This document shows positions 53,690-62,370 of a DNA stretch of 64,000 nucleotides, piece after piece; positions within the stretch are counted from its first letter, which is position 1, and every line of letters begins with the position of its first letter. Source of the stretch: Sinosporangium siamense (lineage in GTDB: Bacteria > Actinomycetota > Actinomycetes > Streptosporangiales > Streptosporangiaceae); the NCBI RefSeq assembly GCF_016863435.1, contig NZ_BOOW01000018.1:1-64000 (forward strand), read 5' to 3'. The position numbers were made by a program, and so were the translations under genes. The notes below the pieces were generated by a model. The model ran no database searches. It had not been told where the DNA came from and saw only the letters and a list, made by a program, of their open reading frames with translations.

Positions 53690-54586
53690 ATGGCGGAGCT
53701 CAGGTTCGACGGCAAGGTCGCGGTTGTCACTGGTGCCGGGCACGGGCTTGGCCGGTCGCACGCCCTCATGCTGGCCGAGCGCGGTGCGAAAGTGGTCGTC
53801 AACGACCTCGGCGGCGCCCGCGACGGGTCGGGTGCCTCGGCCGGGCCCGCGGCGCAGGTCGTGGCGGAGATCGAGGAGAGAGGCGGCACGGCGGTCGTCA
53901 GCGCCGACAACGTGGCCACTCCCGAGGGCGCCCAGGCGATCGTGCGCACCGCGCTCGACACCTTCGGCCGGATCGACATCGTGGTGAACAACGCGGGCCT
54001 CCTGCGGGACAAGTCGATCGGCAAGATGACGGTCGAGGAGTTCGACTCGGTGATCGCGGTGCATGTGCGCGGGTCGTTCCTGGTGAGCCACGCGGCGTTC
54101 CCCCACCTCAAAAGCCAGGGCTACGGGCGCATCGTCAACACCTCCTCCCCGTCCGGCCTGTTCGGCAGTTTCGGGCAGGCGAACTATTCCACCGCCAAAA
54201 TGGGCCTGGTCGGCATGACCAAGACCTTCGCCCTCGAAGGCGCCCGCGCCAACATCAAGGTCAACGCCATCGCCCCCGTCGCCTGGACCCGCATGACCGA
54301 GGGCCTGATGCCCGCGGACTTCGAGGAACGGCTCACCCCCGCCCGCGTGACCCCCCTGGTCGTCTACCTGTGCCACGACCAGTGCGAGACCAGCGGCGAG
54401 GTCTTCTCCGTCGGCGGCGGACGCATCGCCCGCGTCTTCGTCGCCGAGGGCCCCGGCTGGAAGCAGGACGAGCACTCCGTCGAGGACATCCAAGACAACT
54501 GGTCCACCATCACCGCCGAACAGCCCTACCTCACCCCCACCACCCTCGGCGACCAGTCCGCCGCCTCCTTCAAGGCCATGCTCTAG
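53690..54586 (+). CDS. SDR-family oxidoreductase (HSD17B4-like hydroxyacyl-CoA dehydrogenase type)
   Basis: 298 residues. Cofactor motif VVTGAGHGLGRSHA, NNAG (VVNNAGLLRDKS), catalytic Ser in NTSSPSG and YxxxK in YSTAKMG are all in place. The LRDKSIGKM segment and the long C-terminal extension are typical of the peroxisomal-type (3R)-hydroxyacyl-CoA dehydrogenase branch. ATG chosen because GGAGG is 6 bases upstream; the frame is open for 50 codons before without homology. Likely role in acyl-CoA or steroid-like side-chain oxidation. Confidence 0.88.
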   Translation: MAELRFDGKVAVVTGAGHGLGRSHALMLAERGAKVVVNDLGGARDGSGASAGPAAQVVAEIEERGGTAVVSADNVATPEGAQAIVRTALDTFGRIDIVVNNAGLLRDKSIGKMTVEEFDSVIAVHVRGSFLVSHAAFPHLKSQGYGRIVNTSSPSGLFGSFGQANYSTAKMGLVGMTKTFALEGARANIKVNAIAPVAWTRMTEGLMPADFEERLTPARVTPLVVYLCHDQCETSGEVFSVGGGRIARVFVAEGPGWKQDEHSVEDIQDNWSTITAEQPYLTPTTLGDQSAASFKAML

Positions 54587-54605
54587 CGCCTCATAAGCTC
54601 TGGCC

Positions 54606-54850
54606 GTGACACCGCTAGACCGGACAAGCCCGACCCCGGGCGGCTTCACCGCCGAAGCGTTCTCAAGGCTGCCGGGCCTCCCTCCGCATTCCGAGCTCAT
54701 TGACGGAAACCTCGTTTTCCCCATTCCTCACACGAAGTGGCACAGTCGGGTCATCACACGCTGACGGGCATCCACCACGACAGGCTCAAGGTGCCGGTGC
54801 CGTACGAGATCGACATCGATCTGTCCGCGATCGGCTCACGGTGGAGGTGA
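54606..54850 (+). pseudogene. Uma2-family nuclease gene with internal deletion
   Basis: The 5' part starts at GTG 54606 and reads TSPTPGGFTAEAFSRLPGLP then SELIDGNLVF..., ending at a TGA after HSRVITR. The 3' part resumes as LTGIHHDRLKVPVPYEIDID and ends at 54850. Both match the two ends of Uma2 (PD-(D/E)XK-like) proteins, which are abundant in Streptosporangiaceae. About 100 central codons with the catalytic core are missing. Confidence 0.75.
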
Positions 54851-54851
54851 A

Positions 54852-54873
54852 CGTCTCCCCTCGAGGGGAGACG
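54852..54873. terminator. Perfect palindrome, likely terminator of the ferredoxin gene
   Basis: CGTCTCCCC-TCGA-GGGGAGACG is perfectly self-complementary over 22 bases, between the Uma2 relic and the ferredoxin stop. Confidence 0.6.
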
Positions 54874-54941
54874 CTTGGCCGTGGGTTAGGGGAACACGAT
54901 GATTTGGCGGAGGGTGTCGCCGGTCAGGGATCGAAAGGAGG

Positions 54942-55133
54942 TCACTCCTCCAGGGAGAGTGCGGCCTTGGGGCAGGATCGCACGGCGTGCCGAACGCGGT
55001 CGCGCGCCTCGGGCGGCGGCTCGGGGAGCAGGATGTGCAGGTTCTCGTCGTCGTCGAGTTCGAAGACCTCGGGGGCGAGCCCGGAGCAAATGCCGTTGGC
55101 CTCACACACCAGGTAGTCGACCTTGACCCTCAT
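54942..55133 (-). CDS. Ferredoxin, 3Fe-4S/P450-partner type
   Basis: 63 residues. Cluster ligands are Cys in LVCEANGIC (Cx5C) and Cys in RSCPKAAL; the middle Cys of a 4Fe-4S set is lacking, as in ferredoxins that donate electrons to cytochromes P450. ATG with GGAGGAACC upstream. No P450 gene lies in the window, so the partner may belong to the polyketide cluster to the right or be elsewhere. Confidence 0.88.
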   Translation of the reverse strand: MRVKVDYLVCEANGICSGLAPEVFELDDDENLHILLPEPPPEARDRVRHAVRSCPKAALSLEE

Positions 55134-55225
55134 GGTTCCTCCGGCGTGAGCATAGAACACGTTCCACTAGGCCGGGCAAGGCCACGGGAAGCCGCGTCGC
55201 GGGCGTGGATTAGTCTCTCGTCACT

Positions 55226-55873
55226 ATGGACATCGCCACCATGCCAGCGGACCTGCTTTTCGCCGCCGAGCACGCCAAGGGTTTCATGCCGCCGGACGAG
55301 GGACGCGCCCTGTTCGAGACGGCGGTCGCGTACGGCTCGCGCGGGCCGCTGTGCGAGATCGGCAGCTATTGCGGCAAGTCCGCCGTCTACCTCGGCGCCG
55401 CCGCCCGCCTGACTGGAACGGTCGTGGTCACCGTCGACCACCACCGCGGGTCGGAGGAGATCCAGCCGGGCTGGGCGCACCACGACCCGACACTGATGGA
55501 CCCCCTCTTCGGCAAGATGGACTCCCTGCCGGTCTTCCGCCGTACCATCGCCGCGGCCGGGCTTGAGGACGTGGTCATCGCGGTCGTCGGCGGCTCCGAG
55601 CAGATGGCGGCGCTGTGGAACGCCCCGCTCGGACTGCTCTTCATCGACGGCGGCCACTCGGACGGCCCCGTGACGGCCGACTACGAGGGCTGGGCGCCGC
55701 ACGTGGCCGTCGGGGGAGCGCTGGTCTTCCACGACGTCTTCGCCGACCCGGCCGACGGCGGGCAGGGGCCCTACCGCGTCTACCGCCGCGCGCTCGCCTC
55801 GGGCGCCTTCACCGAGACCCGGCACGAGGGCTCGCTGCGCGTGCTGGAGCGCACCGGACCGGGCATCGGGTAA
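55226..55873 (+). CDS. Class I SAM-dependent methyltransferase-like protein
   Basis: 215 residues. The SAM-binding segment reads LCEIGSYCGKSAVYLGAAA, followed by VVTVDHHRG, LLFIDGGHSDGPVTADYEGW and GGALVFHDVF, as in the Methyltransferase_24 family. Substrate unknown. It converges on the polyketide synthase gene, with 63 bases between stops. In that gap the 16-mer GGACCGGGCATCGGGT of the gene's own 3' end recurs (about 55857 and 55905), a small local duplication. Confidence 0.8.
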   Translation: MDIATMPADLLFAAEHAKGFMPPDEGRALFETAVAYGSRGPLCEIGSYCGKSAVYLGAAARLTGTVVVTVDHHRGSEEIQPGWAHHDPTLMDPLFGKMDSLPVFRRTIAAAGLEDVVIAVVGGSEQMAALWNAPLGLLFIDGGHSDGPVTADYEGWAPHVAVGGALVFHDVFADPADGGQGPYRVYRRALASGAFTETRHEGSLRVLERTGPGIG

Positions 55874-55936
55874 CCCTGGGACGCCCCTAGGACGCCCCAG
55901 GACGGGACCGGGCATCGGGTGACCCGAGGGGCGCTC

Positions 55937-58900
55937 TCACCCACCCCCCTCGGCCATGAGCGCGATCGACACCGCCTCGTCCACGCCGCGGATGCGCACC
56001 ACGGTCGAGGCGATCAGGTTCGAACCGGAGCGCAACAACGCCCAGCCCCCGTCGAACACCCCCTCGACCGCCAGCGGCGCACTGGGCGGCAGCCCCGCCT
56101 TCGACAGGCACTCCACGGCGTTCCACACCCGGGTCGCCACGGTGTCCCTCGGCTCGTCGCACCGCGGCTGCAACTCGTTGACGAGCGGGGTGAGGCCGGG
56201 GCCGAGCGCCGGTACGGCACCGCCCACACGTTCCCATCCGCATGTCGCCGGGGAGGCCGTCGACAACACGTGCCCGGCGAGGTGGCTGCGCGAGCAGCCC
56301 GCCTCGGGCCGGTCGACGCTGACCCGCAGCGACGGCGAGAGGCCGAGCGCCACCGCGGCGCGCTGGAGGTAGACGGCGAGCAGGGACGGCGGCCACGGGT
56401 CCACGCGGGGCAGCGGCCCGGCGTCCTTCAGCCGCAGGCCGGTCCACGTGGCCACGGGGCGGCCTTCGCCGTTCACCGCCTCGACGTCCCAGACGTACTC
56501 GGCGATGTCGCCGTGCCGTTCCCTGGCGGAGAGGCGCACGTCGCCCCTGCCCGCCTCCGGGTGGATCACCAGGCGCTCGGCGCCGGCGGGCAGCAGCCGG
56601 CGGTGCGGCACACACGCCTGAAGCGCGTGAATCGTCGCGTCGGCGACGCCGGGGCTGCCCAGTAGCGGCGAAGCGCCGCCGAACCAGCCCTCCGGCTCGT
56701 CGCCGCGCACCTCACCCGCGCACGCGTGCGGCTCGACCAGCGTGAGCCGGGTCACCCGGCGGAAACGCCCGGTCTGGAAGCACAGCGGGCCGTAGATCTC
56801 GTCCGCCGTCAGCGGCTCGCCCCTGTTCTGCGCGGTCTGTGTCCCGGCCGGCGGGGAGTGCGCCCCCCGGGTGGAGGCGACGGGGAACACGGCGCGGACG
56901 TGATCGGCCTGGAAACCTGTCTCCTCCGAGCGCAGTACGACCTCGATCACGTCGTCGCGCCGCAGCGCGCACACCCTGACCGTCGTGCCGCCGCCTTCCG
57001 GCACGGTCACCGGCCGGTCGAACGACATGTCCGCGATCTCACTCACTCGCCGCCCCGCCACCACCGCGGCGGCCTGCGCCAGGGCCTCCAACGCGACCAC
57101 GGCGGGCAGGACCGCTGTGCCGCCGGGGCGGTGATCGCCGAGGCAGGGGTCGCTCGCCAGGGACACCACGCTGTCGGCGACCAGCTCGACCCCCGGGTAG
57201 TGCACACGCACGTCGTCCACGAACCGGCCACGCCCGGGACAGGGCGCCGGGGGCTGCCCCAGCCGCCCGTGCACCGCCACACTCGGCGGGAGTCCCGGCG
57301 TGCGCAGCAGCTTCAGGAACACCTCCACACCCTCGCGCTCGGGCAGAGGGGTCACGTCGCACGCGGGATCGCGCACGTCCGACCACGTCGTCCAGTCGAT
57401 GTTGAGCCCGCCGAGCCGCCTGCTCTGCTCCCGCATCAGCCCGGCGGCCAGGGCGTAGTGGCTTTCGCCCGCCATGCCGTACGTCCCGGCGACCGAGCCG
57501 AACGTGACGATGTGCTTGGGGGAGGCGGCGGCGACCAGGTGGGACAGGCCGGCGACCTTGGGGGTGAGGTGCGCGACGATCTCGTCGTCGCCGAGCTCGG
57601 CGAAACGCGCGGGGCGGTTGACGGCCGCCGCGTGGATCAGCATCGTGATCGGCCCGAGCGCGTCGGTGAGGAGCCGTACGGCACCGGCCGCCGCGGCCTC
57701 GTCCCCGATGTCGGCCAAAGCGTAGGCGTGCCGCACCCCGCGCTCGGCCAGCGCGGCCAGGTTCGCGCGGAGCACCTGGTCGTCGTCGGGCGAGGCCCGC
57801 CCGACGAGCCCGAGAGCACAGCCCGACGCCTCGGCCAGGCCGGTCGCGCAGGCCAGGCCGATGCCCTTGCCGCCGCCGCTGACCAGCACGACGTCGTCGG
57901 GGCCGACGGGCAGCGGGCCGTCGCCCGGCAACGGGATCGGGAGCGGCTGCGGGCGCGGATCGCCGGTGAAGACGTCCGGGTGCTCCAGGTGCAGGCTGCG
58001 GGCGAACCCCGCAAGCGCGCCGCCGTCGGCGGCTACGGTGAAGCCCGTCCCGTCGGCAAGCGCCTTCCTGGCCGCCCGCAGCAGACGGGCGATCTCCTCG
58101 GGGTCCAGCGGGTCGCCGACGACGAGTGTGCGCGGGTGGTGCAGGCGCGGCGCCGTGATACCGAGTGGCCGGCGCCGTGCCGCCGCCGGGCGTCCGCCGC
58201 TGCCCTGGACGAGTTTGGTGATCTCCTGCGGCCTCAGGGGGTCGTCGGTGGCGACGGCCTCCTGACGGCTTCGCCGTACCGGCGCGGGGCGGGGGGCGGT
58301 GTCCTGGACCAGTTTGGTGATCTCCTGCGGGTGCAGCGGGTCGGCCTGCGGGACGGTCTCCTGGGCGGGAGGCGACGAACCGGGGCCGACGAAATCGGGA
58401 TAGGCCGGTTCGGCGAAGCAGCGCACCCACGGGGCCACGCCCGGCACCGGGGTCGGCGGCGTCCTGTCGCCGTCCGGCCCGGCGGGCGGGAGCGCAGCGA
58501 TGCACTCCGCCAGGTCCGCGACGGTGATGTCCCCCGCCGGAGGCGCCACCGGGCGCCGGCGGCCCGCCGCCCGCGCCGCGCCGGCCGCGAGCCGCGCCGT
58601 CGAGGTCACCTTCAGGTCGCCCAGCAGGAACATGTCGTCCGTGACGGACTCGACGGGGAGCCCCGCCTCCGCGGCCACCAGGTCGCGGACCAGCCACACG
58701 ACCTCCTCGGCGGGGAGGAAACCTCCGGCCTCCCCGCAGGCCGTGTCGTTCCCGCGCAGTCTGGAACACGGGTTCGCGATGAACACGCGGTCCCGCCAGA
58801 TGTCCATCGGTCTGCCGGGCAGGTCGCCGTACAGAGGCGACAGATCCGGTATCGCGCCCGCCGCCCACAACGCGGCCGCCGTCTCCGCCGCGGGCGCCGC

Positions 58901-61435
58901 CGAACGGCCGAAGGCGTCCACGCTGACCGCGGGCACCCCCTCGATCAGCGCCGACAGGGTGCGGCCCGGGCCCGCCTCGCAGAACAGGTCCGTGTCACCC
59001 GCGACATGGCACACCGCGTCCCAGAAACGCACCGGGGCCGTGATCTGCCTGTGCAAGAGCAAGGCCGGATCGTCGTCGGGCGACAGCGGCGCACCCGTCA
59101 CCGTCGAGATCAGCGTGCGCACCGGCGGGCGGAACCGGACGTCCTTCAGGAAGTCCGCCATGGCCGCCGCGCAGTCGGCCACGAGCGGCGAGTGGAAGGC
59201 ACGCGACACCGGGAGCGCCGTCGTCGGCACCCCCCGCTCCGCCGCCCGCCGCACCGCCACCGCCAACTCCTCCAGCGACCCCGCGAGCACACACGAGGCC
59301 GGGCCGTTGACCGCCGCCAGGACCAGGGCCGTGCCCCGGGCGAGCTGCTCGGCGACCTCCCGGCCCGCTCCCACGCTGACCATGCCGGCGCCGGGGCGGC
59401 CGAGTTCGCTCATGATGTGGCCGCGCCGCCGCACCAGCCTGCGCGCGTCCTTGACGGTGAGGCTGCCCGCCCACACCAGGCCCGCGATCTCACCGAGGCT
59501 GTGCCCGACCGCCGCGCCGGCCGTCACACCGAGCCGGTCCAGTTTCCGCAGCGCCGCCAGGGACGCGGCGAGTATCGCCGGCTGTGCCTCGGCCGTGTCG
59601 GCGACACCGTCGCGCACCCGGCCGTCGGGGCTGCGCACCGGAGCGCCCTGGCCGGGGAACAGGAGAGTGACGCGGCCTCGCACGCCGTCGCCCGCGAACA
59701 CGCCGGGGGCGGCGTCGAGCACACCGGGCCGGAGCCGCTCCCAGCGGTCGGCGGCGACCGCGGCGCGCTCCGCGAGCTGCTCAGGCGACCCGGCCACGAG
59801 GGCCACCCGCCTGCCGCCGGCCTGCCCCGCGTCCCCGGCCGTGCCCGGAGCACCGCCAGGACGGGTGCCGAGCGCGCGGGCCAGGTCGACCAGTTCGGCC
59901 TCCGACCAGCAGGTCGCCTGATCGGCGATGCGGCGCAGCGTGCCGAGGACGTCCTCACCGGAGATCGCGAACACCAGCGGGTCGTCGCGTGACGGCAATC
60001 CTTCCGGCAATACGCGCCGCTCGCTCACCGGATAGGCGCCGCGGACACCGGCGGGGGTGGACGACATGGGGGCTTCCGCCGTACCCGACACCACCAGGTG
60101 GGCGTTGAGGCCGCCGACGCCCGCGGCGCTGACGCCGGCGTAGCGGGGGCCGTCGGGCCAGGGTTCGGGGGCGTCGAGGATACGGAGGGGGGAGGCGGGG
60201 CCGGTGAGAAGTTTGTGGGGGTTCTCGCAGCCGGTTGTCGGCGGCAGGGTGCCTGCGGCGAGGCTGAGGGCCGCCTTGATGAGACCCGCGACGCCGGCGG
60301 CGGCCTTGGTGTGGCCGATGTTGGCCTTCACCGAGCCGAGCGCCGCCGGGAAGGCGGGCCGCGAGGTGGACAGCAGCCGGGTGAGCGCGGTGAGTTCGGC
60401 GGTGTCGCCGGCGGATGTGCCGGCACCGTGCCCCTCGAACAGCGCGACCTCGCCGGGCAGCACTCCGGCGTGCGCATAGGCCCGGCGCAGCGCGAGCACC
60501 TGCCCGTCGGCCGCGTCGGCGCCTCCGGAAGACACACCCCACCCGGCGATCTCGGCGTGGATCCGCAACCCCAGGTCGCGGGCGTCGCCGGCCCGCATCA
60601 GGGCGACGAACCCGCAGCCCTCCCCGGGCCAGAAGCCACCCGCGCGCTCGTCGTAGACACGCATGCGGTCCGCGGCGAGCACGCCGGTCTTGGCGAGGCC
60701 CACCAGCTCGAAGGGGTCGAGGCTGACGTCGACGCCGCCGGCGAGCACGAAGTCGGCTCCGCCCTCACGGAGGGTACGGCAGGCCGAGATGACCGCGAGC
60801 AGCGATGACGCGCACGCGCCGTCCACCGCGTAACCGCCGCCGCCGAGGTCGAAATGGCGGCAGACGTGCCCGGCGATCATGGTGGGCTGCGCGCCCGCGA
60901 GGCTTTCGTCGGAGAACTCCGGGAAGGGGGAGAGATAGTCGCGTTCGGCGCGCTCCAGCACACGCACCCCCGTCTCGACGGGCAGGTCCGCGAGTGCGCA
61001 GGCGAGCACGTCCCGGACGTACGGCCAGCGCAGACGCAGGGCATGAGCCCGCGTCACCTCCCCGGCGAGCGTGTTCCCGACCACCACCGCCACCCGTTCG
61101 CGGGCGAGGCCGTCGGCGCCGGGGAAACCGGCGTCGGCCAGGGCGTGGGCGGCGGTGTCGAGGGCCAGCCAGTGCGCCGGGTCGCTCACCCGGTGCACGG
61201 CGGCCGGGATCCGGTAGGCGGTCCGGTCGAACTCCCAGCCTTCGATGAGCGCGGCCCGCGTGCTGTAGGTGCGGTCGGCCGACGATCGGTCGGGGGAGTG
61301 GTAGTCGGAGAGGCTGAGGCGTTCTGCGGGAATGCGGCGGAAGGCCCGCCTGCGCCACATCACGCTCTCCCATAGCGCGGCGGGGTGGGGAGCGTCGGGA
61401 TAGGCGCAGGCCATGCCGACGATCGCGATGTTCAC
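55937..61435 (-). CDS. pksE: Enediyne-type iterative type I polyketide synthase (PksE)
   Basis: 1832 residues. Order: KS (1-~470; Cys in VDGACASS near 205, His in EGHGAGTS and NIGHTKAAAG), AT (~590-880; GHSLGE near 645), ACP (~915-985; GDLKVTSTARL, Ser ~941 aligning with the PksE DLHLNS motif), a repeated linker (~1030-1120), KR (~1180-1390; VSGGGKGIG, Tyr in ESHYALA), DH (~1425-1600; LGDHRPGGTAVLPAVVALEA), and a C-terminal phosphopantetheinyl-transferase-like domain (RVWNAVECLSKAG). This layout, and the upstream UnbU and UnbV genes, identify the enediyne warhead synthase, which builds a polyene from malonyl units. GTG start overlaps the UnbU stop. Confidence 0.85.
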   Translation of the reverse strand: MNIAIVGMACAYPDAPHPAALWESVMWRRRAFRRIPAERLSLSDYHSPDRSSADRTYSTRAALIEGWEFDRTAYRIPAAVHRVSDPAHWLALDTAAHALADAGFPGADGLARERVAVVVGNTLAGEVTRAHALRLRWPYVRDVLACALADLPVETGVRVLERAERDYLSPFPEFSDESLAGAQPTMIAGHVCRHFDLGGGGYAVDGACASSLLAVISACRTLREGGADFVLAGGVDVSLDPFELVGLAKTGVLAADRMRVYDERAGGFWPGEGCGFVALMRAGDARDLGLRIHAEIAGWGVSSGGADAADGQVLALRRAYAHAGVLPGEVALFEGHGAGTSAGDTAELTALTRLLSTSRPAFPAALGSVKANIGHTKAAAGVAGLIKAALSLAAGTLPPTTGCENPHKLLTGPASPLRILDAPEPWPDGPRYAGVSAAGVGGLNAHLVVSGTAEAPMSSTPAGVRGAYPVSERRVLPEGLPSRDDPLVFAISGEDVLGTLRRIADQATCWSEAELVDLARALGTRPGGAPGTAGDAGQAGGRRVALVAGSPEQLAERAAVAADRWERLRPGVLDAAPGVFAGDGVRGRVTLLFPGQGAPVRSPDGRVRDGVADTAEAQPAILAASLAALRKLDRLGVTAGAAVGHSLGEIAGLVWAGSLTVKDARRLVRRRGHIMSELGRPGAGMVSVGAGREVAEQLARGTALVLAAVNGPASCVLAGSLEELAVAVRRAAERGVPTTALPVSRAFHSPLVADCAAAMADFLKDVRFRPPVRTLISTVTGAPLSPDDDPALLLHRQITAPVRFWDAVCHVAGDTDLFCEAGPGRTLSALIEGVPAVSVDAFGRSAAPAAETAAALWAAGAIPDLSPLYGDLPGRPMDIWRDRVFIANPCSRLRGNDTACGEAGGFLPAEEVVWLVRDLVAAEAGLPVESVTDDMFLLGDLKVTSTARLAAGAARAAGRRRPVAPPAGDITVADLAECIAALPPAGPDGDRTPPTPVPGVAPWVRCFAEPAYPDFVGPGSSPPAQETVPQADPLHPQEITKLVQDTAPRPAPVRRSRQEAVATDDPLRPQEITKLVQGSGGRPAAARRRPLGITAPRLHHPRTLVVGDPLDPEEIARLLRAARKALADGTGFTVAADGGALAGFARSLHLEHPDVFTGDPRPQPLPIPLPGDGPLPVGPDDVVLVSGGGKGIGLACATGLAEASGCALGLVGRASPDDDQVLRANLAALAERGVRHAYALADIGDEAAAAGAVRLLTDALGPITMLIHAAAVNRPARFAELGDDEIVAHLTPKVAGLSHLVAAASPKHIVTFGSVAGTYGMAGESHYALAAGLMREQSRRLGGLNIDWTTWSDVRDPACDVTPLPEREGVEVFLKLLRTPGLPPSVAVHGRLGQPPAPCPGRGRFVDDVRVHYPGVELVADSVVSLASDPCLGDHRPGGTAVLPAVVALEALAQAAAVVAGRRVSEIADMSFDRPVTVPEGGGTTVRVCALRRDDVIEVVLRSEETGFQADHVRAVFPVASTRGAHSPPAGTQTAQNRGEPLTADEIYGPLCFQTGRFRRVTRLTLVEPHACAGEVRGDEPEGWFGGASPLLGSPGVADATIHALQACVPHRRLLPAGAERLVIHPEAGRGDVRLSARERHGDIAEYVWDVEAVNGEGRPVATWTGLRLKDAGPLPRVDPWPPSLLAVYLQRAAVALGLSPSLRVSVDRPEAGCSRSHLAGHVLSTASPATCGWERVGGAVPALGPGLTPLVNELQPRCDEPRDTVATRVWNAVECLSKAGLPPSAPLAVEGVFDGGWALLRSGSNLIASTVVRIRGVDEAVSIALMAEGGG

Positions 61436-62370
61436 GACCGGGCCCCCGCCAGGGCCGGTGCGGTGGGAGCGATCTGGTCAGGGCCGGTGCGGGAGCGGGC
61501 CAGGATCGCGAGACCCACCCCGCGTGCCGCGCAGACCAGGAGGAGAGCGACGAACAGCCCGTTGGAGATGTGCAGGTGCACCAGCAGCCCGTAGACCACA
61601 GCCGCCGACATACCGAAGGCCACCTGGTGCAGCGGTCTGCTCGGTGTGGTGTCCGGATCGACGATCACGAAGGTGGTGAAGAGGACGAACATCGCGCCCG
61701 TCATCGGCAGCAGCGCACCTGCCGCCGACACGTCCGTGAACAGCCCGCGCACCACCGCCTGGGCGGCGAAACCACCTGCCCAGGCCAGGATCAGCGGCAT
61801 CCTCCCGGTCAGCCGCACGTGCGGCGCGACGCCGAGCCCCAGCAGGCCCAACGGCACGATCACGTCGAACACCCCGGACACCCACGCGGTGAACTGGTAC
61901 GGCGGAGCCAGGTCGGCCTGCGGACACAGCACGAGCACCGCGACGACGCCCAGGGCCACCGGGTTCAGGCAGCGCGGGCGGACCACATAGGCGCTGCCGA
62001 CCGCGACCACGGCGGCGAGCACGGTGGGCGTCAGGGAGGCGGTGCCGTACAGGAGCATCGCGCACAGCAGACCCACGCAATAGGACGGGAGGAAGAAATC
62101 CACTGCCCTCCCGAACGGCATGAGATAACGCGGGTGCCTGCGGTGTGCCCGCGCGTCGACCGACTCCAGCACAAGCTCGGCGATCAGCGCCGCCGCCACC
62201 GCGGCGACCGGCGCGGCATATGCCTGCTCGAAGCCGAGCACCGTGTGCCCGAGCACGGTCACCACCGTGAGCGACGCGGCGGAGCCGCGCAGCGCCAGAC
62301 CGCGTCTGCGCGCCGGGCTGAGGCCCGTCGCGATCGGGGTCGTCTTCTCCTCGGTGAGGGTGGTCGTCAC
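61432..62370 (-). CDS. unbU: UnbU-like / RnfD-like membrane protein of enediyne cassette
   Basis: 312 residues with about eight to ten hydrophobic segments, and the RnfD-like stretch VVRPRCLNPVALGVVAVLVLC. UnbU is one of the conserved genes accompanying pksE in enediyne clusters; its biochemical role is not established, though resemblance to RnfD/NqrB electron-transport subunits suggests redox or transport at the membrane. The GTG start overlaps the UnbV stop and its stop overlaps the pksE start (both GTGA), so all three are co-translated. Confidence 0.82.
   Translation of the reverse strand: MTTTLTEEKTTPIATGLSPARRRGLALRGSAASLTVVTVLGHTVLGFEQAYAAPVAAVAAALIAELVLESVDARAHRRHPRYLMPFGRAVDFFLPSYCVGLLCAMLLYGTASLTPTVLAAVVAVGSAYVVRPRCLNPVALGVVAVLVLCPQADLAPPYQFTAWVSGVFDVIVPLGLLGLGVAPHVRLTGRMPLILAWAGGFAAQAVVRGLFTDVSAAGALLPMTGAMFVLFTTFVIVDPDTTPSRPLHQVAFGMSAAVVYGLLVHLHISNGLFVALLLVCAARGVGLAILARSRTGPDQIAPTAPALAGARS

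Noticed and set aside
56726-59992. 1088-codon open frame antisense to the polyketide synthase
   Set aside because: Low-complexity Arg/Gly/His-rich translation opposite well-supported PKS domains; a shadow frame.
55937-61435. PUFA synthase or ordinary modular type I PKS
   Set aside because: A single KS-AT-ACP-KR-DH order, the C-terminal phosphopantetheinyl-transferase-like domain, and the UnbU/UnbV neighbours fit the enediyne PksE instead; PUFA synthases have multiple tandem ACPs.
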